A DNA stretch of 35,362 bases from an uncultured Flavobacteriaceae bacterium (GTDB lineage: Bacteria > Bacteroidota > Bacteroidia > Flavobacteriales > Flavobacteriaceae), in NCBI GenBank assembly GCA_905479625.1, contig CAJQNF010000120.1:1-35362 (forward strand), in the 5' to 3' direction. How positions within the stretch are numbered: position 1 is the first letter of the stretch; every line of letters begins with the position of its first letter. Below, one piece after another: positions 1-6,441 of the stretch. Made by a program: the position numbers and the translations under genes. The notes under the pieces were generated by a model. The model saw only the letters and a program-made list of their open reading frames with translations, did no database searches and was not told the DNA's origin.

Positions 1-189
1 TTTTTTTGTAAATTTTATTTCATTAATTTTTGCTTTACTGTTCTTTGTAAAAGCAACTAAAGTTTTAAAGGATTTTGAAAATACAGCAGTTTTATTCGGA
101 ATTTTATTAGATTTCCAATTAGAATTAGAATCCCATAAATTATTTTCTGGTTTAGATTTCCACTGAGAAGAATCGGTTGTGTTAGACAT
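1..189 (-). CDS. Repeat-type beta-structure protein, 5' part only
   Basis: The first 63 codons are open from an ATG at 187-189 and run off the window edge. The peptide begins MSNTTDSSQW and contains a Trp-rich pattern: a W, then P-x3-LWD, then an NWKSN segment, an IPN, an AVFS and finally INEIKF. This order (W..P..W...NW....PN..A.F........I.F) resembles the repeat unit of autotransporter-associated and PEP-CTERM beta-helix proteins, where such units build a right-handed beta solenoid. That is a pattern match by eye, not a domain search. The start shows no hydrophobic signal peptide, which is odd for a protein of that class; it could be intracellular, exported another way, or missing an upstream start. 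The product cannot be named from 63 residues. It lies in the gene-poor end of the window next to another unrecognised gene. Confidence 0.55.
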   Translation of the reverse strand, partial: MSNTTDSSQWKSKPENNLWDSNSNWKSNKIPNKTAVFSKSFKTLVAFTKNSKAKINEIKFTKK

Positions 190-349
190 ATTTCTGGCTT
201 TTTAATTCAATTTACATCCATTTGAGATCTGATTGGAGATCATCAATGACGACTATTTGTTAGAAAAGTCGAAGTTTTCTAATAAGAAGTGTAGGTTCTA
301 TGTTCTCGAAGATATGAAAATTATTGTTAAATTTAATTCATATGAGTTT

Positions 350-790
350 CTAACTTTTCATTATGGGTGGCCATGCCAACTTTGTCATAGGGCGATTACT
401 ACAAGATATTCTTGCCCTTGTAAATGTCCTAACCTTAACCCTCCAACTGTATCCATTTCCACATAAACATTCAGTTGTAATAGGATCGCAGTCATTTCCT
501 GAATAATTATTAGTATAATACCAAATAGGACCATCAATAAGAGCCCAACGATTTCCACAATAACATGCGTCCATCGCTATAGCTTCTAAGGAAGCCTCGG
601 CCATACGTTGATATACTTGTTGCATATCTTTGGGTTTTGCGTTTTCTCTATAATCATCAATTAGTTCTTGAGTGATATAGGAAAAATCAAATAATTCAAC
701 CTTGAAATCAGGATCATTTTTGCTTAATTCGATTATTCCTTTTTTTGTGTTCTCAATGACTTCGTTTAAAGTCGATAATTTTTCAGCCAT
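350..790 (-). CDS. Unrecognised 146-aa protein with a Cys-rich C-terminal half
   Basis: The ORF has an ATG start, 146 residues and no signal peptide or membrane segment. Residues 1-70 are charged and probably helical (MAEKLSTLNEVIEN...). The second half carries six cysteines, in a DACYCGN motif, a NDCD motif, an ECLCGNG motif and a late SCSN, together with several Trp and Tyr. I do not recognise a family. The two CxCGN-type motifs look alike and may be an internal repeat or metal ligands. The last ~35 residues are basic and differ in character from the rest, so a late frameshift cannot be excluded. A 21-bp-period direct repeat lies about 140 bp upstream of its start. The gene is in the accessory-looking end beside the tRNA-Arg duplication and may be horizontally acquired. 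No function is proposed. Confidence 0.55.
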   Translation of the reverse strand: MAEKLSTLNEVIENTKKGIIELSKNDPDFKVELFDFSYITQELIDDYRENAKPKDMQQVYQRMAEASLEAIAMDACYCGNRWALIDGPIWYYTNNYSGNDCDPITTECLCGNGYSWRVKVRTFTRARISCSNRPMTKLAWPPIMKS

Positions 791-926
791 AAATTAAATT
801 TTTAAGGAGGTTAATCTGTTTAAGTTAATAAGAAAATCAATTTAATTTTGGGACTCACTATAAATACCTGAAAACCACTAGTTTTTAACACTTGCTAGAA
901 TTAATAAAAAGTCAAATACTTTTGGA

Positions 927-962
927 CGAAGAGTAGATATTCTTATTCGAAGAGTAGATATT
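927..962. repeat. Two 15-bp perfect direct repeats, 21 bp apart
   Basis: CGAAGAGTAGATATT occurs at 927-941 and again at 948-962, so the centres are exactly 21 bp (two helical turns) apart. LytTR-type response regulators bind pairs of direct half-sites with this spacing, so an operator for the minus-strand gene starting at 790 is possible. That assignment is inference: no LytTR gene is in the window and no -7 box was found nearby. Confidence 0.5.
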
Positions 963-1407
963 TTTTATCAAGCAACAATACAATGAAAATTTGAGAGTTA
1001 AGTATTTCTTAACTACTTGAATTAAAATTTAACTCAAAACGTCAAATGTCATTAAAACACAATCAAAAAGTGATTGAATTTCGATTTGAAAGACTATTTC
1101 GATAATCTTTAAGAGAGCATAAGAAATGAAGTAAAGTAATACCAAGTATTGGAATATGGCGTTACAGGAAATGATTTATAAATTAGGGGAATGAAAACCT
1201 TCAACCAAGATTATTGAAGACATTTAATTACTTACTTTCATTGTATGGAAATGAAAAGTCCAAAAAGTTTTAAATAACAGCTTTTATTTTGAAAGTTTTA
1301 TTGATAGGGAATTCATTTTCATATTATAATCTCTTCAGTTTACTCTTCTAAACAAAATAATCATACCGTTTATCGTGTCATTTCCTTTGCTGAAGCACAA
1401 TAAACAA

Positions 1408-1436
1408 CCTAACCAACTATTTACAAGTTGATTAGG
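1408..1436 (-). terminator. Hairpin downstream of the duplicated tRNA 3' end
   Basis: CCTAACCAACT (1408-1418) pairs with AGTTGATTAGG (1426-1436) with one mismatch and a 7-nt loop. On the minus strand it lies about 13 nt beyond the duplicated tRNA 3' end and is followed by a T-rich run. This mirrors the position of the real terminator of the intact tRNA-Arg, so it is probably the terminator belonging to the other tRNA copy. Confidence 0.5.
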
Positions 1437-1443
1437 CTTATTA

Positions 1444-1464
1444 TCTTGTGACCCCGACAGGATT
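1444..1464 (-). repeat. 21-bp duplicate of the tRNA-Arg 3' end (att-like)
   Basis: These 21 bp are identical to 1610-1630, which span the 3' acceptor strand, discriminator base and part of the T arm of the intact tRNA-Arg. Identity stops on both sides (1443 against 1609, 1465 against 1631). Duplication of a tRNA 3' end is the usual footprint of site-specific integration by a tyrosine integrase. No integrase gene is visible in the window. Confidence 0.7.
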
Positions 1465-1609
1465 GCTTTCAGCATCTTTTGATCTCAAAATTCCGAGTAA
1501 AAGCTGCAATTTACAATTGCAGAACCTTTTTTTGTTTCAGTTCTTATTCTAATAAAATTCGAAACATACTGAAACAAAAAAAGCTTAGCACTTTGTACTA
1601 AGCTTTTAC
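1465..1609. other. 145-bp insert between the tRNA 3'-end copies, with inverted repeats
   Basis: The segment between the 21-bp repeats has no plausible gene. It holds a short hairpin (CTGCAATT/AATTGCAG around 1503-1522), a perfect 15-bp inverted repeat (1527-1541 with 1568-1582, 26-nt loop) and the terminator of tRNA-Arg. It could be the residue of a deleted integrative element or a very small non-autonomous one. Confidence 0.45.
1579..1607 (-). terminator. Terminator of tRNA-Arg
   Basis: AAAAGCTTAG (1579-1588) and CTAAGCTTTT (1598-1607) form a perfect 10-bp stem with a 9-nt loop. On the minus strand it lies just beyond the tRNA 3' end and runs into seven T residues, as in an intrinsic terminator. 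Confidence 0.75.
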
Positions 1610-1614
1610 TCTTG

Positions 1615-1688
1615 TGACCCCGACAGGATTCAAACCTGTAACCCTCAGAGCCGAAATCTGATGCGCTATTCAGTTGCGCCACGGGGCC
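1615..1688 (-). tRNA. tRNA-Arg (anticodon TCG)
   Basis: Read on the minus strand, the 74 nt fold into a full cloverleaf: acceptor GGCCCCG/CGGGGTC (one G-T pair), D stem GCGC/GCGC, anticodon stem TCAGA/TCTGA with loop TTTCGGC, and T stem ACAGG/CCTGT with loop TTTGAAT. The anticodon at loop positions 34-36 is TCG, which reads CGA (Arg). The discriminator is A and CCA is not encoded. The last part of the gene is duplicated at 1444-1464. It is followed by its own terminator hairpin. Confidence 0.95.
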
Positions 1689-1715
1689 AATATATGATGT
1701 TTACTTTTTTTATTC

Positions 1716-2162
1716 TTAACTCAATAGTTGTTTAACGACCATTGATATGGCTTTTCCATCTGCTTTACCAGCCAATTGTTGTGAGGCCATTCCCATCACC
1801 TTACCCATGTCTCTCATAGAGCTTGCTCCGGTTTGACTAATAATAGCTTCGATAGCTGCTTTTAATTCTTCCTCTCCCATTTGGGCAGGTAGAAATTGTT
1901 CCAAAATCTTTGCTTGAGCTATTTCAGGTTCAGCAAGGTCCATTCTGTCTTGTTCTTGAAAGATGGCTGCACTGTCTTTTCTTTGTTTCACTAATTTCTG
2001 AACGATTTTGATCTCATCGTCTTCACTCAGTTCAACACTACCTCCACTTGTATTCGCTAGAAGAAACGCTGATTTCAATGCTCTCAATGATTCAAGGGCC
2101 ACTGTATCTTTTGCCTTCATCGCAACTTTCATCTGATCCATTACCTGGCTTTGTACACTCAT
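1716..2162 (-). CDS. yqeY: YqeY / GatB-Yqey domain protein
   Basis: The 148-aa soluble protein starts MSVQSQVMDQ and is full length for the YqeY family (about 150 aa). Typical features are the early helical region with ESLRALKSA, the middle stretch KLVKQRKDSA and EQFLPAQM, and the C-terminal GKVMGMASQQLAGKADG with the SMVVKQLL ending. The family shares its fold with the tail domain of the amidotransferase subunit GatB, which binds tRNA; the role of the free-standing protein is not settled. The frame is open further upstream, but the ATG at 2160-2162 gives the family N-terminus, and the longer version would add a hydrophobic stretch and run into recX. It lies downstream of recX on the same strand and is followed by the tRNA-Arg. 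Confidence 0.92.
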   Translation of the reverse strand: MSVQSQVMDQMKVAMKAKDTVALESLRALKSAFLLANTSGGSVELSEDDEIKIVQKLVKQRKDSAAIFQEQDRMDLAEPEIAQAKILEQFLPAQMGEEELKAAIEAIISQTGASSMRDMGKVMGMASQQLAGKADGKAISMVVKQLLS

Positions 2163-2220
2163 AATCGAAAAATTTAGGGGCACAAATATACTAAAAACAA
2201 TCAGGGTATTTTTGTCCAAT

Positions 2221-2709
2221 TCACGAATTATTTTCCCTTTCCAAGTCCTTAAGCACTTCATATACTTTATAGCTTTCAAATCCTTTCCTTAAAAGAAAAT
2301 CTGCCACCTTTTTACGCTTTTTATATAGGTCTGTTTCGTGTACACTTAAAAACCGCTTTCTACTCACTTCCATAAATGTTTTCTCGTACTCTTCCTGTGG
2401 AATTTCACTCAGACCTGCCTTAATATTATACGGTGATATCTCTTTTTGTTTCAACTCTCGTTCTATCCGTTGACGACCCCATTGTTTGATTCTAAATTTA
2501 CCCCTGGCAAAGCTCCGTGAAAACCGTTCTTCATTCAAGAAATCATGTTCGATTAAATGCAAAAATATGACTTCACGTGCTTCAGGAATCATCCTCATCT
2601 CTTTCAGCTTCCTGTCTATTTCCTGATGACAACGGTCTTGATAAGCGCAATATCTTTCCAGTGATCGTTTGGCTTCTTCTACAGTAAATGTTAACTTTTT
2701 TTCACTCAT
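2221..2709 (-). CDS. recX: Regulatory protein RecX
   Basis: The 162-aa protein is mostly charged helices, as in RecX, which binds and limits RecA filaments during recombination and SOS repair. Typical features are the first-helix ERYCAYQDRCHQEI stretch, the DFLNEERFSRSFARGKFRIKQWG block (the most conserved RecX segment), the RIERELKQKEIS helix, and a C-terminal block ending in FLLRKGFESYKVYEVLK. Length and three-repeat helical layout match small Bacteroidetes RecX proteins. It starts at an ATG at 2709, divergent from the large secreted protein that begins at 2777, so the 67-bp gap must hold both promoters. recA is not nearby. yqeY follows after 58 bp. Confidence 0.93.
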   Translation of the reverse strand: MSEKKLTFTVEEAKRSLERYCAYQDRCHQEIDRKLKEMRMIPEAREVIFLHLIEHDFLNEERFSRSFARGKFRIKQWGRQRIERELKQKEISPYNIKAGLSEIPQEEYEKTFMEVSRKRFLSVHETDLYKKRKKVADFLLRKGFESYKVYEVLKDLERENNS

Positions 2710-2776
2710 GTTATAAAATGATGTATTCCAAAAGTACTCTCATCTGATAATTTTTCCAAAACTAATCTGCTTTATC

Positions 2777-5700
2777 ATGCTGAAGTACTACCTATGTCTC
2801 TATTTATTACTTTATCTGGTCCAGACCTTCGCCCAAAATTCTGCAATTGCTAAACATGGGTTTGAAGAAAAGGGAGATTCCTGGCCCATTGAATTTATCT
2901 CAACCCCACCATGCTCCCAACAGGATGACACCTGGAATTACCATACAATTCTTGGAAACATACTACCCATAGAAGGCAACTACTTTTGGGGAATTCAAGA
3001 CCTCAATGGAAATTGTGGTTCATCTGATTTTGAATATATTGAATTCACTTCATTTAACATTGCTGATTTCAGAAATGTAACACTCTCTTTTAATGTTATG
3101 GTTCAGGGCTATGATAACGGTGATGATATGAAATATGAACTATGGCTGGACGGCGAATCACAAGGAGAAGTCTTGTTCATTGACGGTCAAAATGATTTTA
3201 GCCATGATCAATGGACCACCGTAAGTATTGAAATACCCAATGCAGCTTCATTCGTAAAATTAAGAATCAGTATCAAACAAAATGGTGCTGATATTGCCGG
3301 ACTTGACAACATTCAACTTGAAGGGGATCCCATCAGTCCTTGCTCGACGTTAATGATCACAGAATATCTTGAAGGCGGCTCATCGACAAGCCATAGAAAT
3401 AATTTTATTGAGTTGTATAACCCCAGTGATCAAAGTCTTGATTTAAGCCTCTATAAACTATTAAAATTCACAGGCAAAAATGTTCAGTCCTCAGCCAGCT
3501 TGCAGTTAACAGGATCTCTTGAACCCTGGGCCACTTTCCTTATAAAAGATAATACAGAAAATCTTTCAATTTCAGCAGACCTAAGCACTAATAGTGCTGT
3601 CATGGACTATAATGGTGATGATAAAATTGCCCTGCAAAAGAACGAACAGATCATTGATGTTGTAGGTCAAATTGGAGATTCCATCAACTTTGGAAAAGAT
3701 GTCACAATTAGAAGAAAAAGTCAAGTCAAAAACCCTAATAATGAATATAATTTTGAGGAATGGGATCGTTATGGATTCGAAGATACAGCTGACCTAGGTG
3801 CTCATGCCAGTTATTGTCAGGGCAACCTTCCTGAAATTGAACTATACGGAAAAGGGACAGACATTTTCGATGGAAGTACATCCACCTCCTTGATCAACAA
3901 TAGTTATTTTGGTGCCTGGCCCGTTTCAAAAGACACGTTAATTCAACGCTCTTTTACTATTAAAAATGCTGGGAATAAAAGTTTAGATATTGAACAAGTT
4001 CTAATTTCTGGCTCAGGGGCCGATCAGTTCACGACTAGCTTCGGAGGCACCAAATCAGTCGCACCCAATGACAGCCTTCAATTTACGATCGACTACAGGA
4101 CAAGTCTACTGGGAATACATACAGCCAGACTTGAAATTATAAATTCTGACCCTTCTGAAAACCCCTTTGAATTTGTGATTCAGGGAGAAGGTACAGGACC
4201 TGTATCACATCCGTTAATTATCTCTCAATACTATGAGGGAAATGCAAATAATAAATGGATAGAAATAACGAACATCAGCAATAAAACCACCTCGGAAAAC
4301 ACCTACTACCTGGCACTTTACAGAAATGAAGCGACGCAACATCCAATCGGTATAAAACCCAGTAGTAAAAAATTGATTCCGTCGATTGCTCCCGGTCAGT
4401 CAATTAAATTCTCCGCTTCACTCAATGTAACCGCTCCTGCTTATGCTATTGACGGTAGCGAAATCAAAACTTCTGTATGCAATTTTACCGGTGATGACAT
4501 TCTGGTTATATCCTCTTCTGATACCGAATCATGTTGGGCCGAACGAACAGACGTCATAGGATATTCAGGTAATTGGGGAGCCAACCTAAGCATGGTTAGG
4601 AAATATGGATGTGATGCTGCTAACGCTAATACCGGATATCAGGAGTCAGATTGGCTTATAAGTACAATTGAAGCCATTGACCTGGCAGAGCAAGATTCCA
4701 ATTTAAGCATCGGAGTTCACAAGTCAGGTTCAACAAGCTGGCGGGCAGGATCTTGGACAAATGGAAAACCTGATGCTCTCAGAAAAGCTATTATAGAAAG
4801 TGACTATTCGACAGATATCGATGGTGATCTAATCACGTGCAATATGGATATCTTAAAAGATGCAAGCCTGTTTGTTAAGGATTCAAACTATGTCAGGATA
4901 CAAAATGATCTGCTGGTAGAAGGAACTTTAGATGTGAGCCCTGAAGGTTCTCTTGTTATTGTTGATGATCATGGTACAATGGAAAATACAGGGGCCATAT
5001 TTATACATAAGTCCACAACCGAACTCAAACCTTATGATTATACCTACTGGTCAAGTCCTGTTGAAAATGCCCAACTAGAAACAGTATTCTGGAATTCTCC
5101 ACAAACTTCCTTTTACTTCTTTTCAACGATGGATTTTGAAGATCTCGATAAAGACGGCTTAGACGATAATGACAATGCATGGGTGCGTGCTTCAGGAACT
5201 ATGCAGGTTGGTAGGGGTTATACCTCCATGGCTCCTGATCCCACCCCTTTTGCAAAAGTGCAAGACGTAACATTCAACGGATTAGTCAATAATGGTATTA
5301 TTGATATACCTGTTTACACTCGGGTTGAATCAACCTCTGAACAGCATCATTGGAATCTTATTGGGAATCCTTATCCTTCTGCTATTGATGCGGAACTACT
5401 ACTCAATCACCCTGAAAATGAGGGTCTATTAAGCGGAACCTTCTATTTTTGGACCCATAGTACACCTCTTGCCATTGAAGATTCCAATGGCAGAAGAAGA
5501 TATACTTCTGATGATTATGCCATGTATACTGTTGGAACCGGTGGCGTCAAAGCCAATCCAGACGGAAAGGAGCCTACTCAATTCATTAGCAGTTGTCAGG
5601 GCTTCTTTGTAGACGCACTTAAAGAAGGTCTCCTCATCTTTAACAATGGCATGAGAACTAACACTCGTAATAACTATTTCTTTAAATCAGACAAGACCAA

Positions 5701-6394
5701 AGACACTGCAAAAGAAAAGAAGATATGGTTGAATCTCACAAATAACGAGGGCGCTTTTAGCCAGATCCTTATTGGGTTTGTCGATGGGGCCACTACCCAA
5801 TTTGATGTTAATTTTGACGGTCCCAGAATAGACACACAAAATCCTATAAACTTTTATTCTCTTTCGGATGAAAAGCCCTATGCAATTCAAGGCTTACCCG
5901 AATTTCAGGGGAATGAAAAAATTCAACTAGGCCTTCACAGCAGAATTCTTGAAGAAACATTATTGAATATAAGTATAGACCATATAAAAGGTGATTTTGC
6001 AGATACAGACATCATCCTTCATGACAAATTATTAAACATAAATCATAACCTTTTAATCTCATCCTATTCCTTTCTATTAACTGAACCTTCAAGGGTCAAC
6101 CAAAGGTTTGAATTACACTTTGAGCCAATGCAACATCTCAATCCGGCAATTACTCAAGAGCCAACTAAAATTGCTTGGCAGCTAATTGATGAAATACTTT
6201 CTGTTAGCACCAATAATAATGATACAATAAGACGGCTTGAAATCTTTGATCTCAATGGTAGAAAGTTAAAAGACCATCAGGCTCACTCGAATTCCATAAA
6301 GCTAAACTGGTTCGGGTTTCCTTCGAGAGCCATATATGTCCTTCGAGTCAAACTTAAGGATTCAAGGACAATTGTGACAAAAATAATCCCTTAG
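2777..6394 (+). CDS. Large secreted protein with two lamin-tail-like domains and T9SS C-terminal signal
   Basis: The 1205-aa protein starts with a signal peptide (residues 1-19, cleavage after FAQ). Residues ~25-185 look like a jelly-roll/MAM-like domain (ending GLDNIQLEGD). Residues ~190-347 resemble a lamin-tail domain, with ITEYLEGG, NNFIELYNPSD, the DLSLYKL strand and YNGDDKIAL. Residues ~350-470 look like an Ig-like choice-of-anchor D/HYDIN-type domain. A second lamin-tail-like unit begins at PLIISQYYEG with KWIEITNIS and NFTGDDILV. A long beta-rich region follows, with the Bacteroidetes phrase HHWNLIGNPYPSAID. The end fits a type A T9SS sorting domain: RRLEIFDLNGRKLK, then YVLRVKLKD and a basic terminal IVTKIIP. 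It is expected to be secreted through the outer membrane and anchored at the surface. An enzymatic domain is not visible; adhesion is a guess. Confidence 0.9.
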   Translation: MLKYYLCLYLLLYLVQTFAQNSAIAKHGFEEKGDSWPIEFISTPPCSQQDDTWNYHTILGNILPIEGNYFWGIQDLNGNCGSSDFEYIEFTSFNIADFRNVTLSFNVMVQGYDNGDDMKYELWLDGESQGEVLFIDGQNDFSHDQWTTVSIEIPNAASFVKLRISIKQNGADIAGLDNIQLEGDPISPCSTLMITEYLEGGSSTSHRNNFIELYNPSDQSLDLSLYKLLKFTGKNVQSSASLQLTGSLEPWATFLIKDNTENLSISADLSTNSAVMDYNGDDKIALQKNEQIIDVVGQIGDSINFGKDVTIRRKSQVKNPNNEYNFEEWDRYGFEDTADLGAHASYCQGNLPEIELYGKGTDIFDGSTSTSLINNSYFGAWPVSKDTLIQRSFTIKNAGNKSLDIEQVLISGSGADQFTTSFGGTKSVAPNDSLQFTIDYRTSLLGIHTARLEIINSDPSENPFEFVIQGEGTGPVSHPLIISQYYEGNANNKWIEITNISNKTTSENTYYLALYRNEATQHPIGIKPSSKKLIPSIAPGQSIKFSASLNVTAPAYAIDGSEIKTSVCNFTGDDILVISSSDTESCWAERTDVIGYSGNWGANLSMVRKYGCDAANANTGYQESDWLISTIEAIDLAEQDSNLSIGVHKSGSTSWRAGSWTNGKPDALRKAIIESDYSTDIDGDLITCNMDILKDASLFVKDSNYVRIQNDLLVEGTLDVSPEGSLVIVDDHGTMENTGAIFIHKSTTELKPYDYTYWSSPVENAQLETVFWNSPQTSFYFFSTMDFEDLDKDGLDDNDNAWVRASGTMQVGRGYTSMAPDPTPFAKVQDVTFNGLVNNGIIDIPVYTRVESTSEQHHWNLIGNPYPSAIDAELLLNHPENEGLLSGTFYFWTHSTPLAIEDSNGRRRYTSDDYAMYTVGTGGVKANPDGKEPTQFISSCQGFFVDALKEGLLIFNNGMRTNTRNNYFFKSDKTKDTAKEKKIWLNLTNNEGAFSQILIGFVDGATTQFDVNFDGPRIDTQNPINFYSLSDEKPYAIQGLPEFQGNEKIQLGLHSRILEETLLNISIDHIKGDFADTDIILHDKLLNINHNLLISSYSFLLTEPSRVNQRFELHFEPMQHLNPAITQEPTKIAWQLIDEILSVSTNNNDTIRRLEIFDLNGRKLKDHQAHSNSIKLNWFGFPSRAIYVLRVKLKDSRTIVTKIIP

Positions 6395-6404
6395 GGGCAA
6401 AAAA

Positions 6405-6430
6405 AAAGCCCCGCTGTTTAGCGGGGCTTT
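6405..6430. terminator. Bidirectional terminator between T9SS cargo and RNase E/G
   Basis: AAAGCCCCGCT (6405-6415), loop GTTT, AGCGGGGCTTT (6420-6430) form a perfect 11-bp stem flanked by an A run on one side and T residues on the other. It sits between the convergent genes ending at 6394 and 6442. Confidence 0.93.
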
Positions 6431-6441
6431 ATGATATATTA

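Larger units (their letters stand above)
791..1443. other. Gene-poor AT-rich stretch of about 650 bp
   Basis: I find no convincing coding sequence here; the ATGs on the plus strand open frames of only a dozen codons or fewer. The stretch holds the direct repeat at 927-962 and a hairpin at 1408-1436, both listed separately. It may be decayed accessory DNA or the upstream region of the minus-strand gene ending at 350. Confidence 0.6.

Noticed and set aside
233-466. Plus-strand 77-codon frame with several Cys
   Set aside because: It starts at TTG and half of it lies antisense to the 350-790 gene; no promoter or family resemblance.
1485-1682. 65-codon minus-strand frame across tRNA-Arg (contains FGSEGYRFESCRGH)
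   Set aside because: It reads through the tRNA gene; this peptide is a known artefact of translating tRNA sequence.
1716-2279. Longer YqeY with 39 extra residues
   Set aside because: The extension has a hydrophobic stretch foreign to the family and overlaps recX; the ATG at 2162 gives the family N-terminus.
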